64,000 bases of DNA. Origin: Chitinophaga tropicalis. GTDB lineage: Bacteria > Bacteroidota > Bacteroidia > Chitinophagales > Chitinophagaceae. Position numbers and translations under genes: made by a program. The notes beneath the pieces are model-generated. The model did not search any database. It worked only from the letters and a program-made list of their open reading frames with translations, and was not told the DNA's origin. Positions 41,601-51,800 of this stretch are shown here, in pieces. The stretch covers positions 62,001-126,000 of the forward strand of contig NZ_WRXN01000002.1 in assembly GCF_009758205.1 (NCBI RefSeq), written 5' to 3'. Numbering within the stretch: the stretch's first letter is position 1; every line of letters begins with the position of its first letter.

Positions 41601-42443
41601 TCATTTCACTTTTATAAAGAACTCATCAAACGCCCTCAACATCTCCTCCGGCCTCTCCTCCGGAATATAATGCCCGCAATCCGGAATACTTATCGCCGTC
41701 AGATTTTCCGTACATATCCTGCTCATAGCCTTCCCCATATTTAACCCCTGCGCTTTCTCCCCGCCAATAGCCAATACCGGTATACTAAGATTCCTTAACC
41801 GGGCTTTGTTCTGAATTACACTTTCAGGAAAAGCCTGGTAATAGGCAAAACCACCAGTCAGTCGTCGTTTCCCTTTATAAGCCTGGACGTAATGATCAAT
41901 ATCAGCCGCCGTAATAGCATCCTTAACCGCAGATTTATTCTCAAAATACCAGGAAAGATATTCCCTCTCTTTCCCTTCCAGCAATTGTTCCGGCAACTCT
42001 TTAATAGCATGGAAATAGAATTGCCATATTTTACCGGCATTGGCAGGGGTGAAGATCTCATCCGGTATCAACCCCGGTATACCAGCATCCATCACTATCA
42101 GCGATCTCAGTCTTTCTTCATACGCTAACGCGAAGGCCGCAGCTACCCATGCGCCTATATCATGACCAGCAATATTAAACTTATCCAGTCCCAGCTCATC
42201 ACACACACATTTCACAATAGCCGCAATAGCCGCCGTATCCGCACTATCTGCCGCATTATCATTCCCCATTCCGGGAAGGTCAATAGCTATAACCCGGTGC
42301 TGCTCCGCAAGCGGCTGAAATACTTTTCTCCACACATAGGACGTTTGCGGCCATCCATGTAATAATACTAAAGTATTGTCTCCCTGGCCGCCTTCGTAAC
42401 AGGTAACCGGTACCTGCCCGATGGTTATTATTCTTTCTGTCAT
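41601..42443 (-). CDS. Alpha/beta hydrolase, epoxide hydrolase/dehalogenase-like
   Basis: A 280-residue cytoplasmic enzyme. HGWPQTSYVWRKVF supplies the oxyanion HGWP motif of epoxide hydrolases, and the nucleophile elbow AGHDIGAWVA carries aspartate D95 rather than serine. The catalytic histidine lies in IPDCGHYIPEERPEEM. A cap domain occupies about 130-200 (FYFHAIKELPEQLLEGKEREYLSWYF region). An Asp nucleophile marks the epoxide hydrolase, haloalkane or haloacetate dehalogenase group; the exact substrate is not decidable here. Confidence 0.87.
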   Translation of the reverse strand: MTERIITIGQVPVTCYEGGQGDNTLVLLHGWPQTSYVWRKVFQPLAEQHRVIAIDLPGMGNDNAADSADTAAIAAIVKCVCDELGLDKFNIAGHDIGAWVAAAFALAYEERLRSLIVMDAGIPGLIPDEIFTPANAGKIWQFYFHAIKELPEQLLEGKEREYLSWYFENKSAVKDAITAADIDHYVQAYKGKRRLTGGFAYYQAFPESVIQNKARLRNLSIPVLAIGGEKAQGLNMGKAMSRICTENLTAISIPDCGHYIPEERPEEMLRAFDEFFIKVK

Positions 42444-42656
42444 AAAATGATTTTACACGATTAAGATAATACATCAGTTTGAATTCCAGCTGCCGCTAAC
42501 ACCCCATTTCGTAGACACTATTCCCTTCCCCGGCTTCCTTTACAATAATTCTGACTGAGCCCGCTCAGCCTTCCAACATATTGATTATAAATTCCCTGCA
42601 CCTCCGTAAATAATAATGGACAGGAGATTGCAGATGCTTTTTAAAATGATCAGATC

Positions 42657-43117
42657 ATGGAAACGCAGCATACCCATCACTACGGAAAATTGCTTGTAAT
42701 GGCCATTCTCTCTTTTTTAGCCATGTATATACTCATGTACGCAATGGTTGATACTTTCTCAAATGTATTTATGAATATAAATCAGTTTTATATGGCAGGC
42801 CTGATGACCAGCCCCATGATAATTATTGAGTTGCTTCTTATGGGATCAATGTACAGGAACAAAAAAATCAATATCTTGCTTATCGCAGGCAGTACTGCGT
42901 TGTTAATTATTTTCTTTTTATTGATCAGGCAACAGGCTGTAGTCGATGATAAGCAATTCATAAGATCTATGATTCCACACCATTCCGGCGCAATCCTGAT
43001 GTGCGAACAGGCTGATATCAAAGATCCGGAGCTTAAAAAATTATCGAACAGATACGCTCCGGTCAGCAAACCGAAATCGACCAGATGAAAGCAAAGCTGA
43101 ATGAACTGGAAAAATAA
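42657..43117 (+). pseudogene. DUF305 membrane protein gene with a one-base frameshift
   Basis: The open frame from 42657 ends at a TGA at 43086-43088. It encodes three or four membrane segments and then RSMIPHHSGAILMCEQADIKDPELKK, the DUF305 signature, but turns into unrelated sequence (LSNRYAPVSKPKSTR). Adding one A to the A6 run at 43035-43040 restores the family tail: KKIIEQIRSGQQTEIDQM and KAKLNELEK, stop at 43115-43117. DUF305 proteins are ferritin-like and often linked with copper or other metal stress. The break lies in a homopolymer, so it may be a sequencing error, a true mutation or a slippage site. Confidence 0.85.
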
Positions 43118-43420
43118 GAGAATGAACAGAACCACAATTTTCCACGTAGAATGAACCTTATAGCCCCCATGAAAGTTGCCTGATCCTGTAGCTTACTACA
43201 CCCCGCGCGGGGAATTTAGTTAAAACAAACATAACATGAAATTAGTGCCTAATTCAGGACAATGCCTTATCATTGCGGCCGATTTCATAAAAACACTGGC
43301 ATTCAGGGATACTCCCAACCAATCGCTTATGCGCAACGAGACAATAATTATGACAGGTACCGGCAACGGTATCCGGTATACCACTATAACCTATTCACAT
43401 CAACGAATAATAGATTGCCC
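43118..43420. other. 303-bp leader region upstream of susC (second pair)
   Basis: The region has a 12-bp palindrome CCCCGCGCGGGG (43201-43212), perhaps ending the DUF305 transcript, and an AT-rich stretch TTAGTTAAAACAAACATAAC (43216-43235). Reading frames of 60 or so codons here (for example from 43236 and 43262) have no recognisable features. No clear TAnnTTTG promoter was found. Confidence 0.45.
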
Positions 43421-46400
43421 ATGAATAATCATTACCTATTAATGGCGGCAGTATGGCTTTCAGCCATCAGCCCCTCTATGGCCAATGTGCCACGTCATCC
43501 TATTTCTGAGCAGGTAGCGCAGCAACCCATAAAAGGGGTAGTTGTTGGTACAGACGGCAGCCCCATACCGGGTGCCTCTGTAAAATCACTTGCCACCAAT
43601 CGCGTTACCACCACGAACGACCGTGGGGAATTCACCCTGCAGGCGGCAGAAGGTGAGAAACTCGTTATCTCATTCATCGGCTACACCCAGCAGCAGGTTA
43701 CAGCCAGCAGCTCCCTGATGAAGATCACCCTGAGCGGCAGCAGCAGCCAGCTGGGTGAAGTGGTAGTAGTAGGTTACGGCAGCCAGACCAAAGCCGACGT
43801 AACAGGTGCACTCACCCAGTTAAAGGCAGATAATATTAAACAAGGCGCCAACATCTCTGTAGACAATATGCTGCAGGGTAAAGTATCCGGCGTACGTATC
43901 GCCCAGTCCAGCGGCGAGCCCGGCGCCGGCGTAGACGTTTTCATCCGTGGCGTAGGCTCCATCCGCAGCGGCAGCACTCCGCTCTTCGTCGTAGATGGAG
44001 TACCGTTAAGTAACGATAACGTGAGCGCAGCAGGCCCTAACTTCGGCCTCGGTAGCTCCGAACCAAAGAACCCGCTCAACTTCCTGAATACAAGCGATAT
44101 TGAGACCGTTACCATCCTGAAAGACGCATCTGCCGCCGCTATTTACGGTGCCAGGGGCTCCAACGGCGTAGTGCTGATCACCACCAAGCGTGGTAACAGG
44201 GGAGGACCTGTGCTGACCTACGATACCTACATAGGCACCTCTTCCGTTATCAAAAAAATGGACGTGCTCTCTGCAGCAGAATATCGCAAGGCACTGGTAA
44301 ACCCTGCCTATGACCACGGTGGTAACACCGACTGGCAGGACGTCATTTACCGCAACGCATTTGTACAGAACCACAACCTGTCATTCGCCAAAACTTCCGC
44401 TACCGGTAGCTACATGGCCTCACTGTCCCATATGGATCAGGATGGTATCGTAGAAACAAGCACCTTCAAAAGAACTACCGCAAGGGTGAACGCTGAGGAG
44501 TCTTTCTTCGACGATAAACGCCTGATAGTAAAAATGAACCTGACCGCCAGCGATATCCAGGAAACAGGTATCCCCAACGGTAACACCGCAGGTTCCGACG
44601 GTCAGCTCATCATCCACGCGCTGATGGCCAACCCTACACGCTCCGTATACGATTCTGCCGGCAAATACACCAACTTCAACATGAATGCTCACTATAACCC
44701 CGCTTATCTGCTGAGCATCTACAAGGATAAAACCAACACCTTCCGTGTCCTGGGTAACGTTGAAGCTTCCTTCAGGATCCTGAAAGGTCTGAACTACCGC
44801 ATCAACTACGGTATTGACAAATCTACTTCAGAAAGAAACTCAACTATCTATCCTAACGTAACTGACAGAACTCCAACCGGTGCTTATGTTCAGAACAACC
44901 TGTCCTCACTGACCACATTGCTGGACCATTACCTGACCTATAACCTGTCAGTTAACAAACACCAGGTAGAAGTACTGGGCGGTTTCTCTTACCAGCAGTT
45001 CAAGTTCTCAGGTACCGCCTTCGGTACTCAGGGCATTGCGCAACAGGGACAGGGCGTAGATCCTGAATACAACCCCGGTTACTCCGGAACGCCTACCAGC
45101 CCAAGCGGCTATGCCCAGGAGAATGAGCTGCAGTCTTACTTCGGACGTGTAAACTATAACTACGACAACCGTTACCTGTTTACCGCCTCTCTCCGTGCTG
45201 ACGGCTCCACCCGCTTCGGTAAAGACAACAAATACGGTTACTTCCCTTCATTCGCTGTAGGCTGGACCCTGTCCCAGGAAGGTTTTATGAAAGATATCAG
45301 CGCTGTTGAAGACCTGAAGCTCCGTGCCAGCTGGGGACAAACAGGTAACCAGGAAGTACCCAACAAGATCACCCAGGCCAGCTACTCTTTATCTCCATCT
45401 GCAGGATATTACCTCTATGGCGACCAGGCAGTGGTGAACGGCGTTACCGTAAACCGTACACCAAACCCCAAACTGAAATGGGAACTGGTTGAACAGTACA
45501 ACATCGGTGTAGACTTCAACCTGTGGAAAGGTAAGCTGTACGGCTCACTGGAGTACTACAACAAAACCACCAAAGATCCTATCCTCAACATCCCTTCTGA
45601 GCCGCTCAGCCCTACCACCACCGTATGGAAGAACGTAGACGCACAGATCGTGAACAAAGGATTTGAATTCATGCTGGGTACACAGGTCATCAATACAAAG
45701 AACTTTACCTGGAATGTTGACGTTAACGGTTCTACACTGTCCAACACCATCAAAGACCTCCCTGTTTCAGAACTCTATTCCGGTAGCATCTCCGGTCCCG
45801 GCCTTTCCGGCGTAAATGCCAACATTTACAAGAATGGCTATGAAGCTGGTTCTTTCTACATGCTGAAACACCTGGGGTACGACAAAGATGGTAAAGACAT
45901 CTTCGAAGATAAAACCGGCGACGGCGTTATCAACCCTAATGACAGGCAGATCTTCCAGGGAGCTATTCCTAACTTTAACTTTGGCCTTAACAGCCAGATG
46001 CGCTATAAGAAATTTGACCTGGCATTCTCCTTCATAGGGCAAACAGGCGGTTACCTGGTTAACAACACCGCGCTGGACCTGAACATCAACAGCCTCGCAT
46101 CTGACCGTAACGTACTGGCAAAATATTATGAAGCCAAAGCTAGCACCGCAAACCTTGTACAGCTGTCAACACTCTACCTGGAAAAATCAGATTTTATCCG
46201 CCTGAATAACGTAAGGCTGGGTTATACATTGTCACTACCGCAGGTAACCTGGCTGAAATCACTCAACATCTATGTGAGCGGTCAGAACCTGTTTACCATC
46301 ACCAAATATTCCGGCTATGACCCGCTGGTGAATACTACTAAAACAGTAGATGGTAACCAGTCCCTCGGTGTGGATTATGCCACTTACCCATCTACAAAAA

Positions 46401-46432
46401 CATTCCTGTTAGGCGCAACAGTTAAATTTTAG
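43421..46432 (+). CDS. SusC-family TonB-dependent receptor (enzyme-less pair)
   Basis: A 1,003-residue outer-membrane importer. The ATG at 43421 is followed by a signal peptide (HYLLMAAVWLSAISPSMANV); the frame is open further upstream to 43262, but that extension is hydrophilic and atypical, so it was not included. The carboxypeptidase-like domain (KGVVVGTDGSPIPGASV) leads into the plug (EVVVVGYGSQTKADVTGAL, VDGVPLSNDNVSAAG, DASAAAIYGARGSNGVVLIT). The barrel ends LLGATVKF with the expected terminal Phe. There is no STN domain. Only a SusD gene follows, and no regulator is adjacent, so the substrate is unknown. Confidence 0.93.
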   Translation: MNNHYLLMAAVWLSAISPSMANVPRHPISEQVAQQPIKGVVVGTDGSPIPGASVKSLATNRVTTTNDRGEFTLQAAEGEKLVISFIGYTQQQVTASSSLMKITLSGSSSQLGEVVVVGYGSQTKADVTGALTQLKADNIKQGANISVDNMLQGKVSGVRIAQSSGEPGAGVDVFIRGVGSIRSGSTPLFVVDGVPLSNDNVSAAGPNFGLGSSEPKNPLNFLNTSDIETVTILKDASAAAIYGARGSNGVVLITTKRGNRGGPVLTYDTYIGTSSVIKKMDVLSAAEYRKALVNPAYDHGGNTDWQDVIYRNAFVQNHNLSFAKTSATGSYMASLSHMDQDGIVETSTFKRTTARVNAEESFFDDKRLIVKMNLTASDIQETGIPNGNTAGSDGQLIIHALMANPTRSVYDSAGKYTNFNMNAHYNPAYLLSIYKDKTNTFRVLGNVEASFRILKGLNYRINYGIDKSTSERNSTIYPNVTDRTPTGAYVQNNLSSLTTLLDHYLTYNLSVNKHQVEVLGGFSYQQFKFSGTAFGTQGIAQQGQGVDPEYNPGYSGTPTSPSGYAQENELQSYFGRVNYNYDNRYLFTASLRADGSTRFGKDNKYGYFPSFAVGWTLSQEGFMKDISAVEDLKLRASWGQTGNQEVPNKITQASYSLSPSAGYYLYGDQAVVNGVTVNRTPNPKLKWELVEQYNIGVDFNLWKGKLYGSLEYYNKTTKDPILNIPSEPLSPTTTVWKNVDAQIVNKGFEFMLGTQVINTKNFTWNVDVNGSTLSNTIKDLPVSELYSGSISGPGLSGVNANIYKNGYEAGSFYMLKHLGYDKDGKDIFEDKTGDGVINPNDRQIFQGAIPNFNFGLNSQMRYKKFDLAFSFIGQTGGYLVNNTALDLNINSLASDRNVLAKYYEAKASTANLVQLSTLYLEKSDFIRLNNVRLGYTLSLPQVTWLKSLNIYVSGQNLFTITKYSGYDPLVNTTKTVDGNQSLGVDYATYPSTKTFLLGATVKF

Positions 46433-46437
46433 ACACT

Positions 46438-48207
46438 ATGAGAATGAAATCATTACAACTATATAAAATAGCCTGTGCTTTCTTCATGACAGCAATGGTA
46501 GGCTGCACCAACCTCGATGAAAAGGTGATAGATGAGGTACTGGGTTCCGATAATGCAAACCCTGAAAATGCCCTGGCAGCCGCATACGGACAAATGGGTA
46601 ACGCTACCTTCGTAGATCATGGTAACGTATTTGCAATGCAGGAATATTCAACTGACGAAGCAATGCTCCCTACCCGTGGTAGCGACTGGGGGGACGGCGG
46701 TACATGGCGTGCCATGCACGAATTCACGTGGGGGCCAGCCAACTCCGTGGTAACCAATACCTGGAACAACCTGAACAGCGGTATCACCAAATCAATTACC
46801 GCTATCAGCACTATCAACAACACACAGGATTTCACCAACAAGAAGCTTTTCATGGCGGAAGCCAGGGCACTGCTGGCGTTTTATACATATCATACGCTGG
46901 ACCTCTACGGACAGGCGCCTTACCGGAACCCTTATGTTACCAACGCTCCCCTGGAAGTAAGAAAGGCAGATACCACCATCGATGTACTCATCAAAGAAGT
47001 GGAATCCCTGATACCTGATCTGGCTAATATCAAAGAACAATCCACACATGACGGCAGGTTCACCAAACAGGCCGCCTATGCAATGCTGGCCGATATGTAC
47101 CTGAACCGCGCAGTACTCAAAGACCGTTATTCAACCACCGGTTTCAAATTTGACGAAGCTGCAGTTGATGGTAATGGCTCAGATATGGATAAGGTGATCT
47201 CTTATACCTCCCAGATCATCAGCTCCAACATGTTCACATTGGAAAGCAACTACTTCAAAAACTTTGATATAGACAATAACACAGGTACAGAGCTGATCTT
47301 TGTAGTGACTCAGGACATCAATAACCTGCGCAGCAGCGACAACGATTTCGCCTACATGCCTATGGAGAGGAACCAGAAACCTTCCCCGGCTAACAGGGGC
47401 ACAAACGCTTCCTGCACTACGCCTGAGTTTTATGCTACCTGGGATAATAACCATGATGATCCCCGTTTTAGCAGGCATTATCAGTATACTGATGGCACCT
47501 GGTTCATGAATGATGGTACCGACGTAAGTGTACCTGCTACCACCACTGTAGCAAACAGTTCTCCTTCATTACCCTGGTTCCATTTTAACCGTGGTATGCA
47601 GGTAGGCCAGCAGTATGGTCCTATCCCTGTATCCAGTACCAAATATCAGATGACATCTGATGATCGTATCAAGGTCTCCAAACTCTTCTGCGAAAAGAAC
47701 ACTACGCTGCCTATGGATTTCACTCCCGAGCTTAACTTTGATAACCCGGCCCAGGCAGTTTTCACCCAGGCCCAGATCAACCGTGGTGTAAGAGTGTTCA
47801 AATACGAGTTCGATCCTGAGAAAGATAATGGTACCAGCAATGTAGATATTCCGCTTTACCGTCTGGGCGGCATCTATTGTATGCGCGCTGAAGCCTATTT
47901 CCGCAAGGGCCTGACACAGTCTGCAATGGATGATATAAATAAGTTGAGGACCAGCCGTACCCGTGAAGCACTGTACAACAATGTTCCCGGTAAAGCGCTG
48001 ACTTCTGTCGATGAGCAGACATTGTACAATGAGATTGGATTCGAGTTATACTGGGAAATGTACAGAAGGAAACAGATGATACGTTTTGGGAAATTTGAAG
48101 CGGCAGGCACAGCTAAACCCGTATCTCAACCTTACCAGAGGATCTTCCCGATCCCTCAGTCTACCATCGATGCTTCCAAACTGTTCCAGCAGAACGATAA
48201 GTATTGA
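46438..48207 (+). CDS. SusD/RagB family lipoprotein (enzyme-less pair)
   Basis: A 589-residue lipoprotein (lipobox TAMVGC, C23, followed by TNLDEK). SusD traits are LFMAEARALLAFYTYHTLDLYGQAPYR split over the TPR helices, FTKQAAYAMLADMYLNRAVL and LYRLGGIYCMRAEAYFRKG. FELYWEMYRRKQMIRFGKF and the closing RIFPIPQSTIDASKLFQQND complete the pattern. It starts 6 bp after the susC stop. The operon ends at a GGCC palindrome and long terminator. Confidence 0.95.
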   Translation: MRMKSLQLYKIACAFFMTAMVGCTNLDEKVIDEVLGSDNANPENALAAAYGQMGNATFVDHGNVFAMQEYSTDEAMLPTRGSDWGDGGTWRAMHEFTWGPANSVVTNTWNNLNSGITKSITAISTINNTQDFTNKKLFMAEARALLAFYTYHTLDLYGQAPYRNPYVTNAPLEVRKADTTIDVLIKEVESLIPDLANIKEQSTHDGRFTKQAAYAMLADMYLNRAVLKDRYSTTGFKFDEAAVDGNGSDMDKVISYTSQIISSNMFTLESNYFKNFDIDNNTGTELIFVVTQDINNLRSSDNDFAYMPMERNQKPSPANRGTNASCTTPEFYATWDNNHDDPRFSRHYQYTDGTWFMNDGTDVSVPATTTVANSSPSLPWFHFNRGMQVGQQYGPIPVSSTKYQMTSDDRIKVSKLFCEKNTTLPMDFTPELNFDNPAQAVFTQAQINRGVRVFKYEFDPEKDNGTSNVDIPLYRLGGIYCMRAEAYFRKGLTQSAMDDINKLRTSRTREALYNNVPGKALTSVDEQTLYNEIGFELYWEMYRRKQMIRFGKFEAAGTAKPVSQPYQRIFPIPQSTIDASKLFQQNDKY

Positions 48208-48217
48208 TTTTATCTCC

Positions 48218-48236
48218 GGTTGACCACAGGCCAACC
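48218..48236. repeat. GGCC-type intergenic palindrome (GGTTGACC-ACA-GGCCAACC)
   Basis: An 8-bp stem with one A-C mismatch and an ACA loop, located 10 bp after the susD stop and just before a long terminator, the same arrangement as at 38982-39068. Confidence 0.65.
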
Positions 48237-48247
48237 AAACCTGCACT

Positions 48248-48284
48248 AAGAAAATGGGATCGCCGAAAGCGATCCCATTTTCTT
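48248..48284. terminator. Bidirectional 16-bp perfect hairpin terminator
   Basis: AAGAAAATGGGATCGC (48248-48263) pairs with GCGATCCCATTTTCTT (48269-48284) around CGAAA. It separates the convergent susD and chorismate mutase-like genes. The tip resembles the GCC-GAA-GGC tips of the terminators at 28237 and 39024. Confidence 0.85.
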
Positions 48285-48298
48285 TAAACAACTTCCCT

Positions 48299-48652
48299 TT
48301 ATTGTTTCAAAGCCTCCTGCTGACGAATACTCTCCTTATGAATATCCTCATACAACGCTTTAATAAATTCCTCTGAAAGCCCCTCTTCCTTCCCCTGGCT
48401 TATAGCTTTCTGCAACACCTCATTGAATCTCGCAGACTGTGTCACCTCTATTTTATGATTCATCTTATATGTGCCAATAGCCCTCGCCGCCGCCATTCTC
48501 TCTCCCAAAAGATGAACAATCTCCTTATCCAGCTGGTTTATCTTACCCCTGAACATTGTCAGCGTATCCTGCTTAGGCGCCGTTTGCGTTTGTGCATTGG
48601 CGTTCACCAATCCTGCTAACAGCATACCTGTGATAATCAATCCTTTCTTCAT
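48299..48652 (-). CDS. Exported AroQ-fold chorismate mutase-like protein
   Basis: A 117-residue protein with a signal peptide (MKKGLIITGMLLAGLVNANAQ) and an all-helical AroQ domain (33-115). A gapless match to the E. coli chorismate mutase domain keeps R35 (R11), R52 (R28), K63 (K39), R75 (R51) and Q112 (Q88). It replaces D48 by Q72 and the catalytic E52 by F76. Loss of the glutamate is also seen in isochorismate-pyruvate lyases of the PchB type. It may thus be a periplasmic mutase of low activity, a lyase, or a binding protein. No shikimate-pathway gene is nearby. Export of AroQ proteins is known from some other bacteria, but the role is unsettled. Confidence 0.85.
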   Translation of the reverse strand: MKKGLIITGMLLAGLVNANAQTQTAPKQDTLTMFRGKINQLDKEIVHLLGERMAAARAIGTYKMNHKIEVTQSARFNEVLQKAISQGKEEGLSEEFIKALYEDIHKESIRQQEALKQ

Positions 48653-48794
48653 AGTTTAATGATTAATGTGATAAATATTTTGTCGCAGGTAAATAGAAAT
48701 GGAGACTGCAATATATGTAGATATGTGAAAATACCCTAAAAAATAGGTATACCACCTCAACTAATGAATTGTTGTATCGGTAGTGGAAAAATTT

Positions 48795-48830
48795 TCTGTA
48801 AAAGAAAAGCGACCTGCTCAATGAGCAGGT
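48795..48830 (-). terminator. Terminator of the pectin operon
   Basis: ACCTGCTC (48812-48819) pairs with GAGCAGGT (48823-48830) around AAT; on the minus strand the hairpin is followed by CGCTTTTCTTTT. It lies about 55 bp past the last gene of the pectin locus. Confidence 0.65.
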
Positions 48831-48884
48831 ACCGGCTGAAACAGAAACTCCGATTACAAAAAAAAGATGATCGTGATGCTTATA

Positions 48885-51800
48885 TCAATAATATGACGTA
48901 ACAACTATTTTCTCTGTAGTAACCTTGTCACCATTCCTTATCACCAGCAGGTATACCCCTTGCGGCAATCCTCTCACTGACATATTTTGCGGAGTGCTGG
49001 TCAATCTTACCGAACGTATTAATAAACCTCTGGCGGTGAACAATTGAACCGTAGCATCAGCCATTACATGTTTCACCTGTACATTCAGGTTATCACGTAC
49101 CGGATTAGGATATATCTTTACCTCCTGCTTCTCATCACATGCACCCCAGCTATCTCCATGCTTCAAATGAGCCTGCACAGCATCCCGCGAAATACAAAGC
49201 GTCTTTCCTTTATGACAGATAAGTACTTTATCACCATTCGCCTTGGTATAATTGGTGACACCAAAATCAGAGAAGCTGTTCAACCCCGAAACAACAGCTG
49301 TATTAGGCGTTTCATATGCAGCCGCTTTTATGTCCCAGTTGTTGTTATACTGCATCACTGCCAGCAACTGTGCGGAATCAAAGCCGGGCGACTGGTCAGC
49401 TGCCTGCCATTGAAACTTAGCCGTTACAAGGCTTCCTCCCGGAGCTTCTTCAGTAATACTCCATTGCTTGTTCACCACTCTGCCGGAATCAGGAACAGGA
49501 TGATCAAAGGTGTTCTTTACTGTCACCGAAAAATTATCGGCAGTCCCCGTATTGGATAAGATAACTGGACTATAACTGCCGCCGCTGGCCCCTATAGGGA
49601 ATGTAACCGCGGTACTGCCTACCGCACGTTTCAGTGTACCCTTACCACTTACTATAAAATAATTAGGCAGGATAGTAAAACCTGCATCTGCTTTTACAGC
49701 ATCTATCAGGCCTTCTTCTCCAATAGTTAAGATCACTTTCCCTTCAGACGCCCCCGGTGCACTGCTCACGGTGCGGAACAGGCTGCCCGTTTTGAGAACA
49801 CCATTTACATTTAATGTAACGGAGCTCTCCGCAATAGTAGCATGTGGTATAATACTGCTGAGCGTACTGCTGTTACTCAGGTCCAGCGTTCCATTAATAT
49901 TGTAGGTATAGCTGCCAAAAGATGCAGCCGTATTGGTCGTAGCCGTACTATGCAGCGCATTGGCTTTCACAGTATAACCCTTACCGATATTAACGATCAC
50001 ATTATTACCGCCATAATTGGTGGCAGATCCGCTGCCATACCATGCCTGAAGATTGCCATACAATGTAACATTTGCATTGATGTTTACCGTCAGGTTCTGA
50101 ACAGCAGTCAACGCACGGATAGTGTTGAAGTTATAGACGCCATCACCGCTAATGTTATAAATCCCATTAGTACCGTCCAGTTCCAGGGTGATCTTGTTAA
50201 CATTGGGATCATCCCCGCCAAAGATGCCTGCATTGTTTACATCTCCCTTAACACGGAAGTTCCTGTTCTGCCCATCTGTCTGTAATACAGCACCTGAATC
50301 AACCGTTAAGCTATTGATACCCACAAGACCGTTCAACGCAACAGTATCTCCGGTTGAGATAGTCACATTCCCTGAAGCTCCCGTACCTGCCGGCACCTCT
50401 TCCCATAATTTAGTAGTACCGTTATACCTCTCCCATATAGAAGTACTGCCGGCATTGGTCCAGCTACCGGATGCTTTGGAACGGTAATCACCATTCAATG
50501 GAACAGAAGGATCAACTATTGCAACATAACTATTGGTGGATGGATAACCGCTCTTGGATGCCTTTACATAATAGTAATAGATAGTTCCCTTTGCAGGCAG
50601 GGTATCCGTCAGACTGAATGCTACAACAGAATCAATAACACCATTCACTTCGCCTATCTTTGTATAGTTGACACTGTCCCGGCTGCGGAACAGCTCATAC
50701 TTTACCCCGCTCATAGGCCAGCATATGTTCCAGCTCAGCGTAGAATTGGAACTGCTGCGTTTAGCACGGAAATTAGCTACTGCCAGGGCCGTAGTAACCG
50801 GACCATTAATGGCAGGGAAAGCCGTAAAAGGGTCCCAGGTGCCAAAGAGATTACTGTTATTGTAATAAGCTGCTGCTTCAGTATCATTCAGCTGTTTGGA
50901 CCAGGACACACGCTTACTGACATCAACCGGAGTATTATCGAACTTCTTAGACCCGTACTCAGCATAGATAATAAGAGAAGGGTCAATGTTCCAGGTCGAC
51001 CAACCAGTAGAATTGATAGACGATCCCATAACAGTGTTCAGGTACACCGTTTTAGGCGCATTCTGCCAGGGCCTTCCCAGTGTGTAAAGTGTAGTACCCC
51101 GGTTCTTTGTCAGTATACAATCCCTGAAAACTTCACCATACGCTTTATCTGCCGTGGTATTGGCCGCAGTAACAAACCCGCCGCTGCCTCCATCAACCCT
51201 GTCCCTCGGATGAATGATACACGAATCAAATACAACTGTGGATGAACCGAAAATAAAGTCAGTGTTACCATCAATGTAACAGTTCTTCAGGTAATGCCTT
51301 CCTGTGCCATTATGCCAGAATGTATCCTGTCCGCCAATAAACCTGCAGCTTTTGAACACGTGACGGTCTCCTGAGATATACACGGCAACTGCCTGCGGAC
51401 CATCACCCGTATACCCTGTTGAATTCTCCACCGTAATATTCAGCATAAGGAAATCATTGGCATTGATCGTAAGGGTAGCAGAAGTATTGGTGCCTATTAC
51501 TACACCATTCTCTACTTTACCGGAATAAGAATCCCAGCTGATAATAGTATTGGTAACACTTTCACCTACCAGGTGAATGAAGGTTTTATTGGAGGGGATC
51601 TTTATTTTCTCTACATATTTACCATTCCCGACGAAAATGACATACGGTGTTGTCCTCCCTGAGGGAGCCGCATCAATAGCTGCCTGTATGGTAGCATAAC
51701 TGCCGCTGCCATCCTTTGCCACAACTATATCCGCATTGTCAGCAGTATATACCGGCACAGATGCCGTGACTTTAATGAATGTGGTAGCTGTCTGTGAATA

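Noticed and set aside
43201..43212. CCCCGCGCGGGG as a regulator site
   Set aside because: It has no T-run, no second copy and no spacing to a promoter; it is mentioned only in the leader-region entry.
43262..43420. Longer start for the second SusC (53 extra residues)
   Set aside because: The extension is hydrophilic and Tyr/Arg-rich and would bury the signal peptide; the ATG at 43421 starts right at it.
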